Notes: a model not told the origin generated them from the letters alone. A stretch of DNA of 64,000 nucleotides from Flavobacterium sp. 5 (GCF_002813295.1 NZ_PHUE01000001.1:3162001-3226000), one strand, 5' to 3'; positions 18,649 through 27,961 are shown, counted from the first letter of the stretch. Numbers and translations are program-made.

Positions 18649-19506
18649 ATGGATACAAAATCATTATTACTAGGAGCTTTAGCTGTTTTGTTTGGAATTT
18701 CTACAGCAGAAGCACAAATTAATTTTAGTGAAAAAGCCTTAGGAGCTGTTCAAAAGGGAATGACTGGATTTACTTTTAGTGATGAAAATGCTGCAGCTAT
18801 GTCTAAGCCTGCCGTTGATAAAATGGATACTGAAAATAAAGTAGCATTAGCTACAGATCCTTATGCGATTCGTTTGGCTAGAGTTTTTGGTAAATATACA
18901 AAAGGAGAGTTTTATACTTTGAATTACAAAGTTTATCTGACCAAAGATATCAATGCTTTTGCTACTGCAGATGGTAGCGTGCGTGTGTTTTCGGGTTTGA
19001 TGGATGTAATGGATGATAATGAGTTAATAGCTGTTATTGGTCATGAAATAGGACACGTTAATAATCATGATTCCAGAGATGCTATGAAAGCTTTGTATCA
19101 AAAAGAAGCATTGATTGATGCGGCTGCTTCTCAGTCAAATACGATTGCTACGCTAACTGATAGCCAGTTGGCTAAGATTGGTAGTGCTATGATTGATAGT
19201 AAATTTAGTCGTAAGCAAGAGTCTGAGGCCGATTTATTTGCATATGATTTTATGAAGAAAAATGGCTATGATGTAAATGCAGAAGAATCAGCATTTAGAA
19301 TATTAGCAAAAATGAGTGAGGGCAAGGAAAGTTCTTTTATTGATCAAATGATGAGTTCGCATCCTGATTCTAAACTAAGAGCAGATAATGCTAAAGCAAG
19401 AGCTGAGAAAGACGGTTTGTATAAAGCGTATGTGCAAAAACCAATCGTTAATACTCTTCCAAAGAAAACAACAACTAAAAAGAAAACAACTAAAAAGAAA
19501 AAATAA
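18649..19506 (+). CDS. Exported M48-family zinc metalloprotease
   Basis: 285 residues. A signal peptide ends near residue 22 (STAEAQ), so it acts in the periplasm. The zinc motif HEIGH (132-136) follows VIG, and the third ligand is the Glu in KQESEADLFAYDFM. The HPDSKLRADNAKAR segment after the core is typical of periplasmic M48 proteases such as LoiP/BepA. The C-terminus is a Lys/Thr run (KKTTTKKKTTKKKK). It probably acts in envelope quality control. It is transcribed alone, from the box at 18615 to the shared terminator at 19528-19574. Confidence 0.92.
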   Translation: MDTKSLLLGALAVLFGISTAEAQINFSEKALGAVQKGMTGFTFSDENAAAMSKPAVDKMDTENKVALATDPYAIRLARVFGKYTKGEFYTLNYKVYLTKDINAFATADGSVRVFSGLMDVMDDNELIAVIGHEIGHVNNHDSRDAMKALYQKEALIDAAASQSNTIATLTDSQLAKIGSAMIDSKFSRKQESEADLFAYDFMKKNGYDVNAEESAFRILAKMSEGKESSFIDQMMSSHPDSKLRADNAKARAEKDGLYKAYVQKPIVNTLPKKTTTKKKTTKKKK

Positions 19507-19527
19507 TTTTTCGTTTTTAATTGTAGC

Positions 19528-19574
19528 AAAAAAAAGGAAAGCTGAATTAATAAAAATTCAGCTTTCCTTTTTTT
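19528..19574. terminator. Bidirectional terminator between the M48 and TonB genes
   Basis: AAAGGAAAGCTGAATT pairs with AATTCAGCTTTCCTTT around a short AT loop, with an A-run on the left and a T-run on the right. It serves both convergent genes. Confidence 0.92.
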
Positions 19575-19597
19575 AATTATAATCTAATTATTTTAAA

Positions 19598-20422
19598 CTA
19601 GTTCGTTTGTATCATAATAGGCAAGTTATAGGAAGTTCGAACCGCTTTGCCATCAATCATTCCTGGGTTCCATTTGGTTTTTAATGATTTTAAAACACGA
19701 ATTGCTTCTTTTCCTAACCCATAGCCAGGATCTTTTAGAACTCTAATATCTGTCATGCTTCCATCTTTCTCAATAACAAAAGAAACGCTCACACGGATGG
19801 CAGCTTCGCTATCTAGTTCAGGTTTTTCAAAATTATTACCAACATAAGTATAAAATTTATTGATTCCCCCAGGGAACTCAGGTAATTTGTCTAATGCTGT
19901 GCTTGGCATAATGGCATTGGTTGGAATACTAGGAGTGCTTACTACTGCAGTTCCTGTTGAGGGTTCTGTTCCTGTTCCTCCTCCTTCTGTTCCTGTTGCG
20001 TTAGTGCTAGGATTGTTTTTGAGATCATCATTAGTAACAATAGGTTCTTGGGTTGCTGCAGTTGCATGAACGATTTCGGGGTTTATAAGTTGTTGATTAG
20101 TATTGTTGTTTTCTGTAACTGGTTCTTGAATGTGAGGTACGATGGCTTCTTCAATCTCTGTTTGAGGCACAATAGGAGTTATATCTACAACTACTACCGG
20201 AGGTAAATCGGGGACTAAGGAAGGAATCCTATGGTCTGGATTTAAATAATTATAAATCACAGGAATACTAATGGCAGCTGTCAAAAGTAATACTCCCATA
20301 AAGAGAGCAAAAAAGGATGTTTTTGTGTTTTCCTGACGTAAATGATACGCTCCGTATTCTTTGTTGCGGTTTTCGAATACAACATCAATCCAGCTAGTTT
20401 CGTAGATGTTTAATTTAGACAT
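19598..20422 (-). CDS. tonB: TonB-family energy transducer
   Basis: 274 residues. Flavobacterial TonB layout: cytoplasmic N-terminus IDVVFENRNKEYGAYHLR, one membrane helix (about 36-58), a Pro/Val/Thr-rich periplasmic spacer with Gly/Thr repeats (about 65-170), and a C-terminal TonB domain (about 180-274) with VSVSFVIEKDGSMTDIRV and LKSLKTKWNPG. It couples the proton motive force through ExbBD to outer-membrane receptors such as the one at the start of the window. ExbB and ExbD are not nearby. Confidence 0.93.
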   Translation of the reverse strand: MSKLNIYETSWIDVVFENRNKEYGAYHLRQENTKTSFFALFMGVLLLTAAISIPVIYNYLNPDHRIPSLVPDLPPVVVVDITPIVPQTEIEEAIVPHIQEPVTENNNTNQQLINPEIVHATAATQEPIVTNDDLKNNPSTNATGTEGGGTGTEPSTGTAVVSTPSIPTNAIMPSTALDKLPEFPGGINKFYTYVGNNFEKPELDSEAAIRVSVSFVIEKDGSMTDIRVLKDPGYGLGKEAIRVLKSLKTKWNPGMIDGKAVRTSYNLPIMIQTN

Positions 20423-20609
20423 AATTTACAGATTTAATGGTTAAAGTAGAGATTAAATCATAAGCTAAAGTGGTTTTAACTTCTAACGTATAGAATAAGA
20501 ATATTATTATCTAAGATAATAAATATTTATTAATTATTTTGTTAAATAATTAAAATATTATACGCGTATGAATAAATACAGGAAATTAATGTCTAAAAAA
20601 TTAACATTT

Positions 20610-21161
20610 TTATCTTCTGTTTTGAATAATTTCTGAGAGTAATTTTTTGGCACGAAGCAATTTGATTTTTACATTGCTCAAAGGTTCGTCAATTTTGTTG
20701 GCGATTTCCTGGTAGCTCATTTCTTGAAAATAACGCAATTGAATTACTTCTTGATAATGAGGTTTTAGTTCTTTGATGAATTGTAATAATTGAGAAAGAT
20801 TTTGCTCAGTAATTAAGACATCTTCTGCGGATGGAGTAGTATCGGCAATATTGTAAGCCGTTTGATCTTGCTCGTCAGTAATTTCTATAAAAAGGCTTGA
20901 TTTCTTTTTACGAATTAAATCGATATGTACATTTTTAGCAATAGAAATTAACCAGGTATTGAATTGAAATTCTGAGTTGTAAGTGGCTATTTTGTCAAAT
21001 GCTTTAGAGAAAGTTTCAATAGTAATGTCTTCGGCTGTCGTTTCGTTTTCAGTTCTTTTTAGCATAAAACCGTAGACCTCATTCCAGTAGTAATCCAATA
21101 GAAAAGTAAAGGCAACTTGATTTCCTTTTTTTGCTTTCTCTATTTGTTTACTTATTTCCAA
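20610..21161 (-). CDS. ECF-type RNA polymerase sigma factor
   Basis: 183 residues. Region 2 (about 10-85: AEDITIETFSKAFDKI, FNTWLISIAKNVHIDLIRK) and region 4 (about 120-178: LKPHYQEVIQLRYFQEMSYQEIANKI) give a minimal ECF sigma factor. The start is TTG, lying inside the last codons of the glycosyltransferase gene (10-base overlap), so translation is probably coupled. No anti-sigma gene is adjacent; the next gene downstream is tonB, 187 bases away. The regulon is unknown. Confidence 0.93.
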   Translation of the reverse strand: MEISKQIEKAKKGNQVAFTFLLDYYWNEVYGFMLKRTENETTAEDITIETFSKAFDKIATYNSEFQFNTWLISIAKNVHIDLIRKKKSSLFIEITDEQDQTAYNIADTTPSAEDVLITEQNLSQLLQFIKELKPHYQEVIQLRYFQEMSYQEIANKIDEPLSNVKIKLLRAKKLLSEIIQNRR

Positions 21162-22258
21162 TGTGCGGGTTTTGAAAAAATATTGGTTACAAATACATTA
21201 ATTTGAGTGAATATAAGTATAATTTCTATAATAGGATACCAATATACTACATCTTTTTCTTTTAATTTTCCTGAAGCAAAGCCAATGATAATCCAAGTAA
21301 CCAAATATCTAAATCCTATAAGGCTTAAAACCAATATCCATTGAAATTGAAAAACCAATAAGATAATAGGGACTAATAAGAATAATAATTGAGAACTAAA
21401 AAATAGACCAAGTTGTATTTTATCAAATGTTTTATAAAAGTTGGCTGTCGCAACGTGTCTTCTTTTTTGAATAAACCAATCTTTGTATGCGGTTTTTGGT
21501 GCTGAGAATGTGAAACTTTCAGGCAAATAACTAATAGTTGTATTCTCGGAATTTGCAGCCTGATTGATAAACAGGTCGTCGTCTCCAGAACGAATTTGTA
21601 TATGGTCTATAAAGCCGTTTACATTAAAGAATTCATCTTTTTTGTACGCTAAATTACGACCGACGCCCATATAAGGTTTTCCTATTTTTGCCCAAGAAAA
21701 ATATTGAATTGCAGTTAGTAAAGTCTCAAAACGGATTATCTTATTCAAGAAGGAATTATTAATTTTTTCATAAGCTCCATACCCTAAAACAATGGTTTTT
21801 TCTTTAGTAAACTGAGAAGCCATGGCAGTTATCCAATCTTTTGAAGTTGGATAACAATCAGCATCTGTAAATAAAAGATGTTCTTTTTGGGCAGCTTTGA
21901 TACCTAATGTCAAAGCATATTTTTTGTTTCCCCAAAAGGCTTCGTTATTTTTTACTTTAACTAAACGAATATTTGGGTATTGTTTTTCAAATTCTTCAAA
22001 AACTTCTAAAGTGTTATCACTGGAAGCATCGTCAATCAAAACGATTTCGAAGTCTGGATAATTTTGTTCTGCTAATAACGGGATGTATTTAATAACATTT
22101 TCTTCTTCGTTTTTGGCACAAACTATAACAGAAACCGGAATGTTTTTTTGGCTGATTTCTTGTGTTTTAGCAAAAGAGAATTTTGCAAAAACAATTAGAT
22201 AATAAAAAAGTTGAATAACAACTATGGCAATAAAAAAGTATAAAATAATTAGTAGCAT
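21152..22258 (-). CDS. Membrane-anchored family 2 glycosyltransferase
   Basis: 368 residues. An N-terminal helix (1-25), the GT2 catalytic domain (about 40-260) and three or so C-terminal helices (about 275-360). Catalytic signs are VIVCAKNEEENV, LIDDASSDNTL, the DxD-type TDAD (131-134), SGDDDLFI and QKRRHV. It probably transfers a sugar to a lipid carrier or cell-surface glycan at the inner membrane; donor and acceptor cannot be read from sequence. A good promoter lies upstream at 22289-22318, and the ECF sigma gene overlaps its end. Confidence 0.9.
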   Translation of the reverse strand: MLLIILYFFIAIVVIQLFYYLIVFAKFSFAKTQEISQKNIPVSVIVCAKNEEENVIKYIPLLAEQNYPDFEIVLIDDASSDNTLEVFEEFEKQYPNIRLVKVKNNEAFWGNKKYALTLGIKAAQKEHLLFTDADCYPTSKDWITAMASQFTKEKTIVLGYGAYEKINNSFLNKIIRFETLLTAIQYFSWAKIGKPYMGVGRNLAYKKDEFFNVNGFIDHIQIRSGDDDLFINQAANSENTTISYLPESFTFSAPKTAYKDWFIQKRRHVATANFYKTFDKIQLGLFFSSQLLFLLVPIILLVFQFQWILVLSLIGFRYLVTWIIIGFASGKLKEKDVVYWYPIIEIILIFTQINVFVTNIFSKPAHWK

Positions 22259-22288
22259 CTTTTATTTTTTGGCTTTTAAAAACGATTG

Positions 22289-22318
22289 CAAATGTAATTA
22301 GCAATTGTGGATTATCAA
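22289..22318 (-). promoter_or_regulatory. Flavobacterial promoter of the glycosyltransferase / sigma operon
   Basis: On the minus strand, TTG (22316-22318), 19 bases, then TACATTTG (22289-22296). This matches the Bacteroidota layout of a -33 TTG and a -7 TAnnTTTG. It lies 30 bases before the ATG. Confidence 0.7.
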
Positions 22319-22332
22319 TATAAAATCAGTAA

Positions 22333-22947
22333 TTACTTTAATTTTTCACCCATTTCTTTTGCTACAGCCAGAGATTGAGGGTTTTTGGTTTTTTCCAGTT
22401 CTGTAATAATGTTTGCGTAATTTTTGGCATCCCGATTTTGCGACATTTTTTTTGTGGCTTGAATTTCATCAATTTCAATTTCAAAAGCAATAATGCCTTT
22501 GGCTTCACGCATTGTTTTTGCAGATAAATCCTCGACACGAACCGGGTTTACAGAATTGGCTTCATATTTGTCAACTAATTTTTTTAGGGATTCTATAGCG
22601 GCAGCTTCATCAACAATCTTAATTCGGCCGTAAACATGTACGGCTAAATAATTCCATGTTGGTACATTTTCATGATCATACCAAGAAGAAGAAATGTAAC
22701 TATGTGGTCCCGTAAAGACAGCCAAAACCTGATCGTTTTCTGCAAAACCTTCTGCTTGTGGATTTAATTTTGAGATATGCCCTTGCAAAATTTCTTTTCC
22801 ATCAGGATTTATTTCAAGTTCTATGGGGATATGTGTAGCACATAGTTTGCCATTGGTTTGATTGATCAAAATGCCAAAACTATTTCCTTTCAAAAAAGTT
22901 CTGATGGATTCAGGATCTTCGTTTTTATATAAGTCAGGGGTATACAT
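22333..22947 (-). CDS. PaiB-like FMN-binding split-barrel protein
   Basis: 204 residues from the chosen ATG (MYTPDLYKNEDPE). An upstream in-frame ATG at 22989 would add 14 residues but overlaps the GNAT gene; PaiB proteins normally start at this MY.P. The FMN-binding region is recognisable as FTGPHSYISSSWY followed by VPTWNYLAVHVYG. The family is annotated as a negative transcriptional regulator in Bacillus (PaiB), although an enzymatic role is also possible. It follows the GNAT gene by 17 bases in a likely operon with murB, a pairing that recalls the paiA (acetyltransferase)-paiB pair. Confidence 0.85.
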   Translation of the reverse strand: MYTPDLYKNEDPESIRTFLKGNSFGILINQTNGKLCATHIPIELEINPDGKEILQGHISKLNPQAEGFAENDQVLAVFTGPHSYISSSWYDHENVPTWNYLAVHVYGRIKIVDEAAAIESLKKLVDKYEANSVNPVRVEDLSAKTMREAKGIIAFEIEIDEIQATKKMSQNRDAKNYANIITELEKTKNPQSLAVAKEMGEKLK

Positions 22948-22964
22948 CTTTATTAGTTGTGAAA

Positions 22965-23423
22965 TTATTTTAAAGATTTTCCAAAACAAATTGCTTCAGG
23001 TTTATCTATATATTTTCCGTAATTCGGTATAATTTTATATTCTTTTTTCGTGTAAAATTGAGTGGCTTCCTGATTTTTCAAACGAGTTTCCAAGATCAAT
23101 TCTGAGTATCCAATCTTTATAGCATGGTGTTCCAAAAAGTTTAAAATTGTTTCTCCAATTTTATTTCGCGGTAATTTAGAATACATTCGTTTTACTTCAC
23201 CAATAGTTTCAGAAATAGGTCTGATGGCTCCACAGCCTACAATTTCATTATTCAATTCAGCAACAACAAATACATATTTTGAATTATTGTATTCCCAATC
23301 TGTAAAAGAATTTTTTCCGTCACTTCCAAAACGAAGATAAAGATTTGCAGACAATTCTTCTATGATTGCTGCAGCTTTTTCATCATTTGGGTTCGCTATT
23401 TTTATAGAAAGTGTTTTAGTCAT
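22965..23423 (-). CDS. GNAT-family acetyltransferase
   Basis: 152 residues. The acetyl-CoA-binding motif A lies around VKRMYSKLPRNKIGETILNFL, and the C-terminal segment LILETRLKNQEATQFYTKKEY is typical. Substrate unknown. It lies between murB (21-base gap) and the PaiB-like gene (17-base gap). Acetyltransferase plus PaiB is the arrangement of the Bacillus pai locus, where PaiA acetylates polyamines; the same role here is only inference. Confidence 0.85.
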   Translation of the reverse strand: MTKTLSIKIANPNDEKAAAIIEELSANLYLRFGSDGKNSFTDWEYNNSKYVFVVAELNNEIVGCGAIRPISETIGEVKRMYSKLPRNKIGETILNFLEHHAIKIGYSELILETRLKNQEATQFYTKKEYKIIPNYGKYIDKPEAICFGKSLK

Positions 23424-23444
23424 TAAATTCGAAATGAGTATTTT

Positions 23445-24458
23445 CTAAATCACATTTACTTCGGCTTCGATGTGAATGCCAAATGTATTGAAAACTGTAT
23501 CCTGAACCGTTTTGGAAACTGCAAGAATTTCTTGTCCAGTAGCTCCTCCATAATTAACAAGAACCAATGCTTGATTTTTGTGAATTCCAGCATCTCCAAA
23601 ACGTTTTCCTTTTAATCCGGCTTGTTCAATTAACCATCCAGCAGGAACTTTGACTTCCGTTTCTGAAATGTCAAAGAATCTCATTTCGGGAAATTTTTTA
23701 TGAATTGGTTCGAAATCAGTTTTTAAAAGGATTGGATTTTTAAAAAAACTACCACTATTTCCTAATTCAGCAGGATCAGGTAATTTGCTTTTGCGAATAG
23801 CTATTACAGCGTTACTTACGTCTTTTAAACCAGGAGTTGTGATATCGTTTTTAGCTAATTCGGCTTGAATGTCTCCGTATGAAGTATTGATTTTGTGATT
23901 GCGTTTTGTTAGTTTGTAAATTACCGATGTGATTATATACTGGTCTTTTACTTCGTTTTTGAAAACACTTTCTCTATATCCAAAATTACATTCGTCATTG
24001 GTGAATGTTTTTATTTCCTGAGAAACAATATTCACGGCTTCACAAGAAACAAAAGTATCTTTGATTTCGGTACCGTAAGCACCAATATTTTGAACAGGAG
24101 TAGTTCCAACATTTCCAGGGATAAGTGACATATTCTCTAGTCCTCCAAAGTTTTGATCGATGGTCCAAAGTACAAATTGATGCCAGTTTTCACCCGCCTG
24201 ACTTTCGATCCAAACAAAATCATCATCTTCTTTTACTATTGATTTTCCTTTTAAATCAATATGGATTACCAAAGCATCAATATCTTTTGTTAATAGCATA
24301 TTGCTTCCTCCACCAAGAATGAATTTTTTTTCGTTTTGGTTTTGTACCAAAATTGTTTTCAATTCGGGGACAGTATGAACAGCAACAAATTGTTTTGCTT
24401 TGGCTTCAATGCCAAAAGTATTGTAGTTTTTTAAAGAAAAATCATTTAAAATCTCCAT
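23445..24458 (-). CDS. murB: UDP-N-acetylenolpyruvoylglucosamine reductase MurB
   Basis: 337 residues, type I (E. coli-like). FAD-domain motifs: ILGGGSNMLLT and SLIPGNVGTTPVQNIGAYG. Catalytic positions: Arg in FGYRESVFK, Ser in NSGSFFKNP and the late Glu in HIEAEVNV. It makes UDP-N-acetylmuramate from the enolpyruvyl precursor in the cytosol using NADPH, the second committed step of peptidoglycan synthesis. First gene of a probable murB-GNAT-paiB transcript. Confidence 0.97.
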   Translation of the reverse strand: MEILNDFSLKNYNTFGIEAKAKQFVAVHTVPELKTILVQNQNEKKFILGGGSNMLLTKDIDALVIHIDLKGKSIVKEDDDFVWIESQAGENWHQFVLWTIDQNFGGLENMSLIPGNVGTTPVQNIGAYGTEIKDTFVSCEAVNIVSQEIKTFTNDECNFGYRESVFKNEVKDQYIITSVIYKLTKRNHKINTSYGDIQAELAKNDITTPGLKDVSNAVIAIRKSKLPDPAELGNSGSFFKNPILLKTDFEPIHKKFPEMRFFDISETEVKVPAGWLIEQAGLKGKRFGDAGIHKNQALVLVNYGGATGQEILAVSKTVQDTVFNTFGIHIEAEVNVI

Positions 24459-24537
24459 GTGGAATTGTAATTAAGTTCAGCGTAATTCGTAATTTTTAAT
24501 TCGTAATTACAATTTAAAGAGTGTTTAGCTTTTGGAA

Positions 24538-25209
24538 TTATTCAGTGTCTAAAGCTCTGTCGATAAAATTATTGAAAGGTTTCAAAGCGATCATTTTTTC
24601 TACGATCATTGGCACGAAATCTTTTTGAGTAACTAATTTTGAGTCGAATTTTTGAGTAGCAGTAAAGCTTTTTAATTTTAAAAATTCAACGGCGGGATCT
24701 TCTTTATCGTAGCCTTTTGGAGGATTTTTTAAAGTTGAATTCTCATCTCGATTTAAATTTTCATAAATAGATTTAAAACCTTTGTCATTAATAATCTCAA
24801 GTAAATCATCGTAGAAAAAGTGAATTTCTTTTCTGATTTTTTGAAGTTGGTCAGGTTGTGGGCAGTACAATCCACCGCCTACAAAACAAGTTCCATTTTC
24901 TATATGAAGGTAATAACCCGAAGCTTCTGTATGTTTGGCTCCCGCTGATATCCAAATCCCTAAATTGGTTTTATAAGGTGATTTGTCCTTGGCAAAACGA
25001 ACATCGCGATTGATTCTAAAAGTACAATCTTTAACTTCCAGCATTTCTAATGAAGGATCAAGAGGTTTTAGTGCTTCAAGTAAAGCAGCAATCAATTGAT
25101 GATAATCTTTCTTTACGATTTCGTAACGTTTTTTATTTTCCAGAAACCAATCTCTATTGTTATTGGCTTTTAAATCTGCAATGAATTGTAAGGTATCTTT
25201 TGAGAGCAT
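24538..25209 (-). CDS. DUF2461 family protein
   Basis: 223 residues, full length for the family. Recognised by FIADLKANNNRDWFLENKKRYE at the N-terminus and FRINRDVRFAKDKSPYKTN, then YYLHIENG and VGGGLYCP. No signal peptide, so probably cytosolic. The biochemical function is not established. It follows the rhodanese-thioredoxin gene by only 7 bases and is probably co-transcribed with it. Confidence 0.9.
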   Translation of the reverse strand: MLSKDTLQFIADLKANNNRDWFLENKKRYEIVKKDYHQLIAALLEALKPLDPSLEMLEVKDCTFRINRDVRFAKDKSPYKTNLGIWISAGAKHTEASGYYLHIENGTCFVGGGLYCPQPDQLQKIRKEIHFFYDDLLEIINDKGFKSIYENLNRDENSTLKNPPKGYDKEDPAVEFLKLKSFTATQKFDSKLVTQKDFVPMIVEKMIALKPFNNFIDRALDTE

Positions 25210-25216
25210 GGGCCTA

Positions 25217-25909
25217 TTATTGTAATTGAGTTTTTAAATCTTCTTCGCTAACAAATCCTGATTTTTGCCATTTTACGGCTTTATTTTCATAAAGTACAAA
25301 AGTTGGAAGTTCACTGATTTTTAGCTCTTGCATAATGGTTTTATTTTCGTCAGCATTCAAGCGAATGATCGTTACTTTGTCAGCCATGTCTTTTTGCATT
25401 TTTAGGATATAAGGTTCCATTTTTTTACAAGGCGCACACCAAGGCGCATAAAAACTAATCAGAACTTTTTTGTTTGTTTTTAATAATTCGGCATATTCCT
25501 GGCTGCATATTCCAATGATTTTAGTATCAGGTTTTGCTAATCCGGCAGCTTCCCATTTTAGCATTCCTCCATCAAGATTGTAAACAGTTGTAAAACCTAA
25601 TTCGGCTAATTTTTCGGATGCTTTAAGGCTTCTTCCACCGCTTTTACAGTAAACAAAAACTGGTTTTGTTTTGTCGTATTTGTCTGTTAGAGCAACAAAA
25701 TTATTGCCTAACCAATTTACATTGTCAGAGTTTTCAATATGTCCTGATGTGTATTCTTCGGGAGTACGAACATCCAAAATTTGAGCTTTTGGAGTAGCTT
25801 CTATTTTCTTTGAATAGGAAGTAACATCAATAGTTTGAACCGCTGTTTGCGAATTACAAGAGAAAGCTATAAAGGAAATAACGAATAAATAAAGATGCTT
25901 TAATTTCAT
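25217..25909 (-). CDS. Rhodanese-thioredoxin fusion lipoprotein
   Basis: 230 residues. The lipoprotein signal ends in the lipobox FSC (Cys18), followed by a rhodanese domain (about 25-125) with the active-site loop CKSGGR. A thioredoxin domain (about 130-230) follows with YAPWCAPCKKM and the cis-Pro segment SELPTF. The fusion suggests thiol or sulfur transfer, or disulfide reduction, on the periplasmic side of a membrane. It precedes the DUF2461 gene in the same transcript. Confidence 0.92.
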   Translation of the reverse strand: MKLKHLYLFVISFIAFSCNSQTAVQTIDVTSYSKKIEATPKAQILDVRTPEEYTSGHIENSDNVNWLGNNFVALTDKYDKTKPVFVYCKSGGRSLKASEKLAELGFTTVYNLDGGMLKWEAAGLAKPDTKIIGICSQEYAELLKTNKKVLISFYAPWCAPCKKMEPYILKMQKDMADKVTIIRLNADENKTIMQELKISELPTFVLYENKAVKWQKSGFVSEEDLKTQLQ

Positions 25910-25986
25910 TGGGGGTGTTCTGTTTTAATTGATGTAAAATTAAACAATTTTTACCTTTTGAATCTGGAACTCACCTTAAATAAAAG

Positions 25987-27066
25987 TTATAAATTAAAAA
26001 TTGTGTAGCTCTGGAGCGTTGCCTTTACAATTGTTTCAGTGCGTTCGGGATGAGTATCTGAGATAAAAAGTTGTCCAAAGGTGTCGTTGTTGACCATTTC
26101 TATGATTTTTGACACTCTGTTTTCATCTAATTTATCAAAGATATCATCAAAAAGAAGAATAGGTTTTACGCCACTTTGTTTTTTAAGGAATTCGAATTGG
26201 GCAAGTTTCAAAGCTATTAAAAATGATTTTTGCTGCCCTTGTGAACCAAATTTCTTGATAGGGTAGTTATCTATTTCGAATGACAAGTCGTCTTTATGAA
26301 TTCCTACACTTGTATATTGCAACATTCGGTCTTTGTTGATGTTTTGTTGCAATAAAGTGAGTAAATCATTTTCGAATAAATGACTTTCATAAATGATTTG
26401 AACAGATTCTTCTGAACCTGTTATGTTATGATGATGAAAGTTAAAAATAGGCAAGAACTCGGCAATGAATGCTTTTCTTTTTTCGAAAATTGATTGACCA
26501 TATTCGGTTAACTGTTCATTATATATCGATAAGGTATCGTTATCATAAGTGTGATTCAAAGCAAAGTACTTTAGTAAAGCATTGCGTTGATTCATTACTT
26601 TTTGATAATGAATGAGTTGTTGCAAATAGTTGGAGTCGAGTTGGGAAATTACGCTATCCATAAACTTTCTTCTGGTTTCGCTTCCTTCTACAATCAAATC
26701 TCTGTCTGCAGGGGAGATGATAACTAGGGGAATAAATCCAATATGGTCTGAAAATTTATCGTAGGCTTTCCCGTTGCGTTTCAGGACTTTTTTTTGTCCT
26801 TTTTTGAGACTGCAGACAATTTGTTCGGTTCTTTCGTTTTTCTCAAATTCGGCGTCAATTACAAAAAACTCTTCACCGTGTTTGATGTTTTGAACGGCGA
26901 GTGGATTGAAATAACTTTTTCCATACGACAAATGATAGATAGCATCCAATACATTGGTTTTTCCGATACCGTTTTTGCCAACGAAACAATTGATTTTATT
27001 ATCAAATTCGAAATTGGCTTCGGAGAAATTTTTGTAATTGAATAAGGATATTTTTTTTAAATACAT
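25987..27066 (-). CDS. recF: DNA replication/repair ATPase RecF
   Basis: 359 residues. Walker A GKNGIGKT (30-37) with FNYKNF before it, the ABC-signature-like region [17 protein letters not shown], and Walker [14 protein letters not shown]. RecF loads RecA at gaps together with RecO and RecR. It marks one edge of the accessory stretch 27067-32222. The probable promoter region at 27126-27143 shares 18 identical bases with that of the amidase gene. Confidence 0.97.
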   Translation of the reverse strand: MYLKKISLFNYKNFSEANFEFDNKINCFVGKNGIGKTNVLDAIYHLSYGKSYFNPLAVQNIKHGEEFFVIDAEFEKNERTEQIVCSLKKGQKKVLKRNGKAYDKFSDHIGFIPLVIISPADRDLIVEGSETRRKFMDSVISQLDSNYLQQLIHYQKVMNQRNALLKYFALNHTYDNDTLSIYNEQLTEYGQSIFEKRKAFIAEFLPIFNFHHHNITGSEESVQIIYESHLFENDLLTLLQQNINKDRMLQYTSVGIHKDDLSFEIDNYPIKKFGSQGQQKSFLIALKLAQFEFLKKQSGVKPILLFDDIFDKLDENRVSKIIEMVNNDTFGQLFISDTHPERTETIVKATLQSYTIFNL

Positions 27067-27125
27067 CTGAAGGTCTTACTGGAATTGTTGACTTTACACC
27101 CTTTTTGAGGCTGGTTGTAAAGAGG

Positions 27126-27143
27126 GTGCAAATTATTGAAAAA
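27126..27143 (-). repeat. Promoter-like 18-base sequence, copy upstream of recF
   Basis: GTGCAAATTATTGAAAAA on the plus strand, identical to 28834-28851. Each copy lies 60-69 bases before a minus-strand gene. On the minus strand it contains TAATTTGC, close to the -7 box. Confidence 0.6.
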
Positions 27144-27325
27144 TATCGATATAAAGTCAGACTATCTTATGATAAAATGCAAAGCATTCGCTTTTAACTT
27201 TTTTACCGTTCACAAAGAGGGCTGATTATTATTTCTGCAACAGATTTTACAGATTTTTACTAATTATTTTGAAATGAGAATCTGTAACGAGAAAAACTAT
27301 TTTTATTCAAAGAGAGAGTTGTGTT

Positions 27326-27619
27326 TTATAGCTTACTTTTTAAGGACATCATTCCGTGAAGGATTCTGGTTACTTCAATTTCATTTTTTGAAATTAGAGT
27401 ATAGAAAATTATGTGCTCACCAGATTTGTATCCAAATATTCCTTTGGTTACAATGTCGTATTGTTTTCCAAGTTTTGGGTTTTTGGCTAGTTCATTACAA
27501 GAAATACATAATAGATCATAATATTTGTCAGCTTGTTTTTCAGACCAGTTTATGACTGTATAATTCCAAATTTCAGATAAGTCTTCGACCGCTTTATTGG
27601 TAAAATAATATTTAGCCAT
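27326..27619 (-). CDS. RelE/ParE-family toxin
   Basis: 97 residues, full length. The N-terminal KYYFTNKAVEDLSEIWNYT and the C-terminal IEVTRILHGMMS are typical of ParE. ParE toxins act on DNA gyrase; some relatives cleave mRNA. The start overlaps the antitoxin stop by 8 bases, giving the usual antitoxin-first coupled pair. Confidence 0.9.
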   Translation of the reverse strand: MAKYYFTNKAVEDLSEIWNYTVINWSEKQADKYYDLLCISCNELAKNPKLGKQYDIVTKGIFGYKSGEHIIFYTLISKNEIEVTRILHGMMSLKSKL

Positions 27620-27863
27620 TTATTTTTCTTCTGGCTTTTAGAGAAGAAAGATGTTGCTTTGGGTCAAAATCAATAGCACGGCCACTTTCTAATCCCTCAG
27701 TGATTGCTTTTCTTAAGGCAATTATTTTAATTTCTTCATCTTCCAAAAGGCGAAGTCCTGCTCTGACAACTTCACTTGCATTATTGAATCTTCCATCGCT
27801 AATGCTGTGTTCAATAAAATTTTCAAAATGGTCTCCTAATGATATTGAAGTATTTCGTCCCAT
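27612..27863 (-). CDS. ParD-like ribbon-helix-helix antitoxin
   Basis: 83 residues. The N-terminal ribbon-helix-helix part (NTSISLGDHFENFIEHSIS, then NASEVVRAGLRLLEDEE) should dimerise and bind DNA; the C-terminal half would wrap the ParE toxin. Upstream at 27884-27900 there is a perfect inverted repeat suited to autoregulation. The pair sits in the accessory stretch between recF and the amidase, so horizontal acquisition is plausible but unproven. Confidence 0.9.
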   Translation of the reverse strand: MGRNTSISLGDHFENFIEHSISDGRFNNASEVVRAGLRLLEDEEIKIIALRKAITEGLESGRAIDFDPKQHLSSLKARRKING

Positions 27864-27883
27864 GATTTTATTTTTATGCTAAA

Positions 27884-27900
27884 TTACCAAAAATTGGTAA
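27884..27900. promoter_or_regulatory. Operator-like palindrome of the ParDE-type module
   Basis: TTACCAA-AAA-TTGGTAA, a perfect 7-bp inverted repeat with a 3-base centre, 20 bases upstream of the antitoxin start. It overlaps the minus-strand promoter-like TAATTTAG. Ribbon-helix-helix antitoxins bind such sites. Confidence 0.65.
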
Positions 27901-27961
27901 CATTACAGTTTAAGAGATACGTTTTTTTGAATCTAACTAATATCCGCTATAGGAATGCTTG

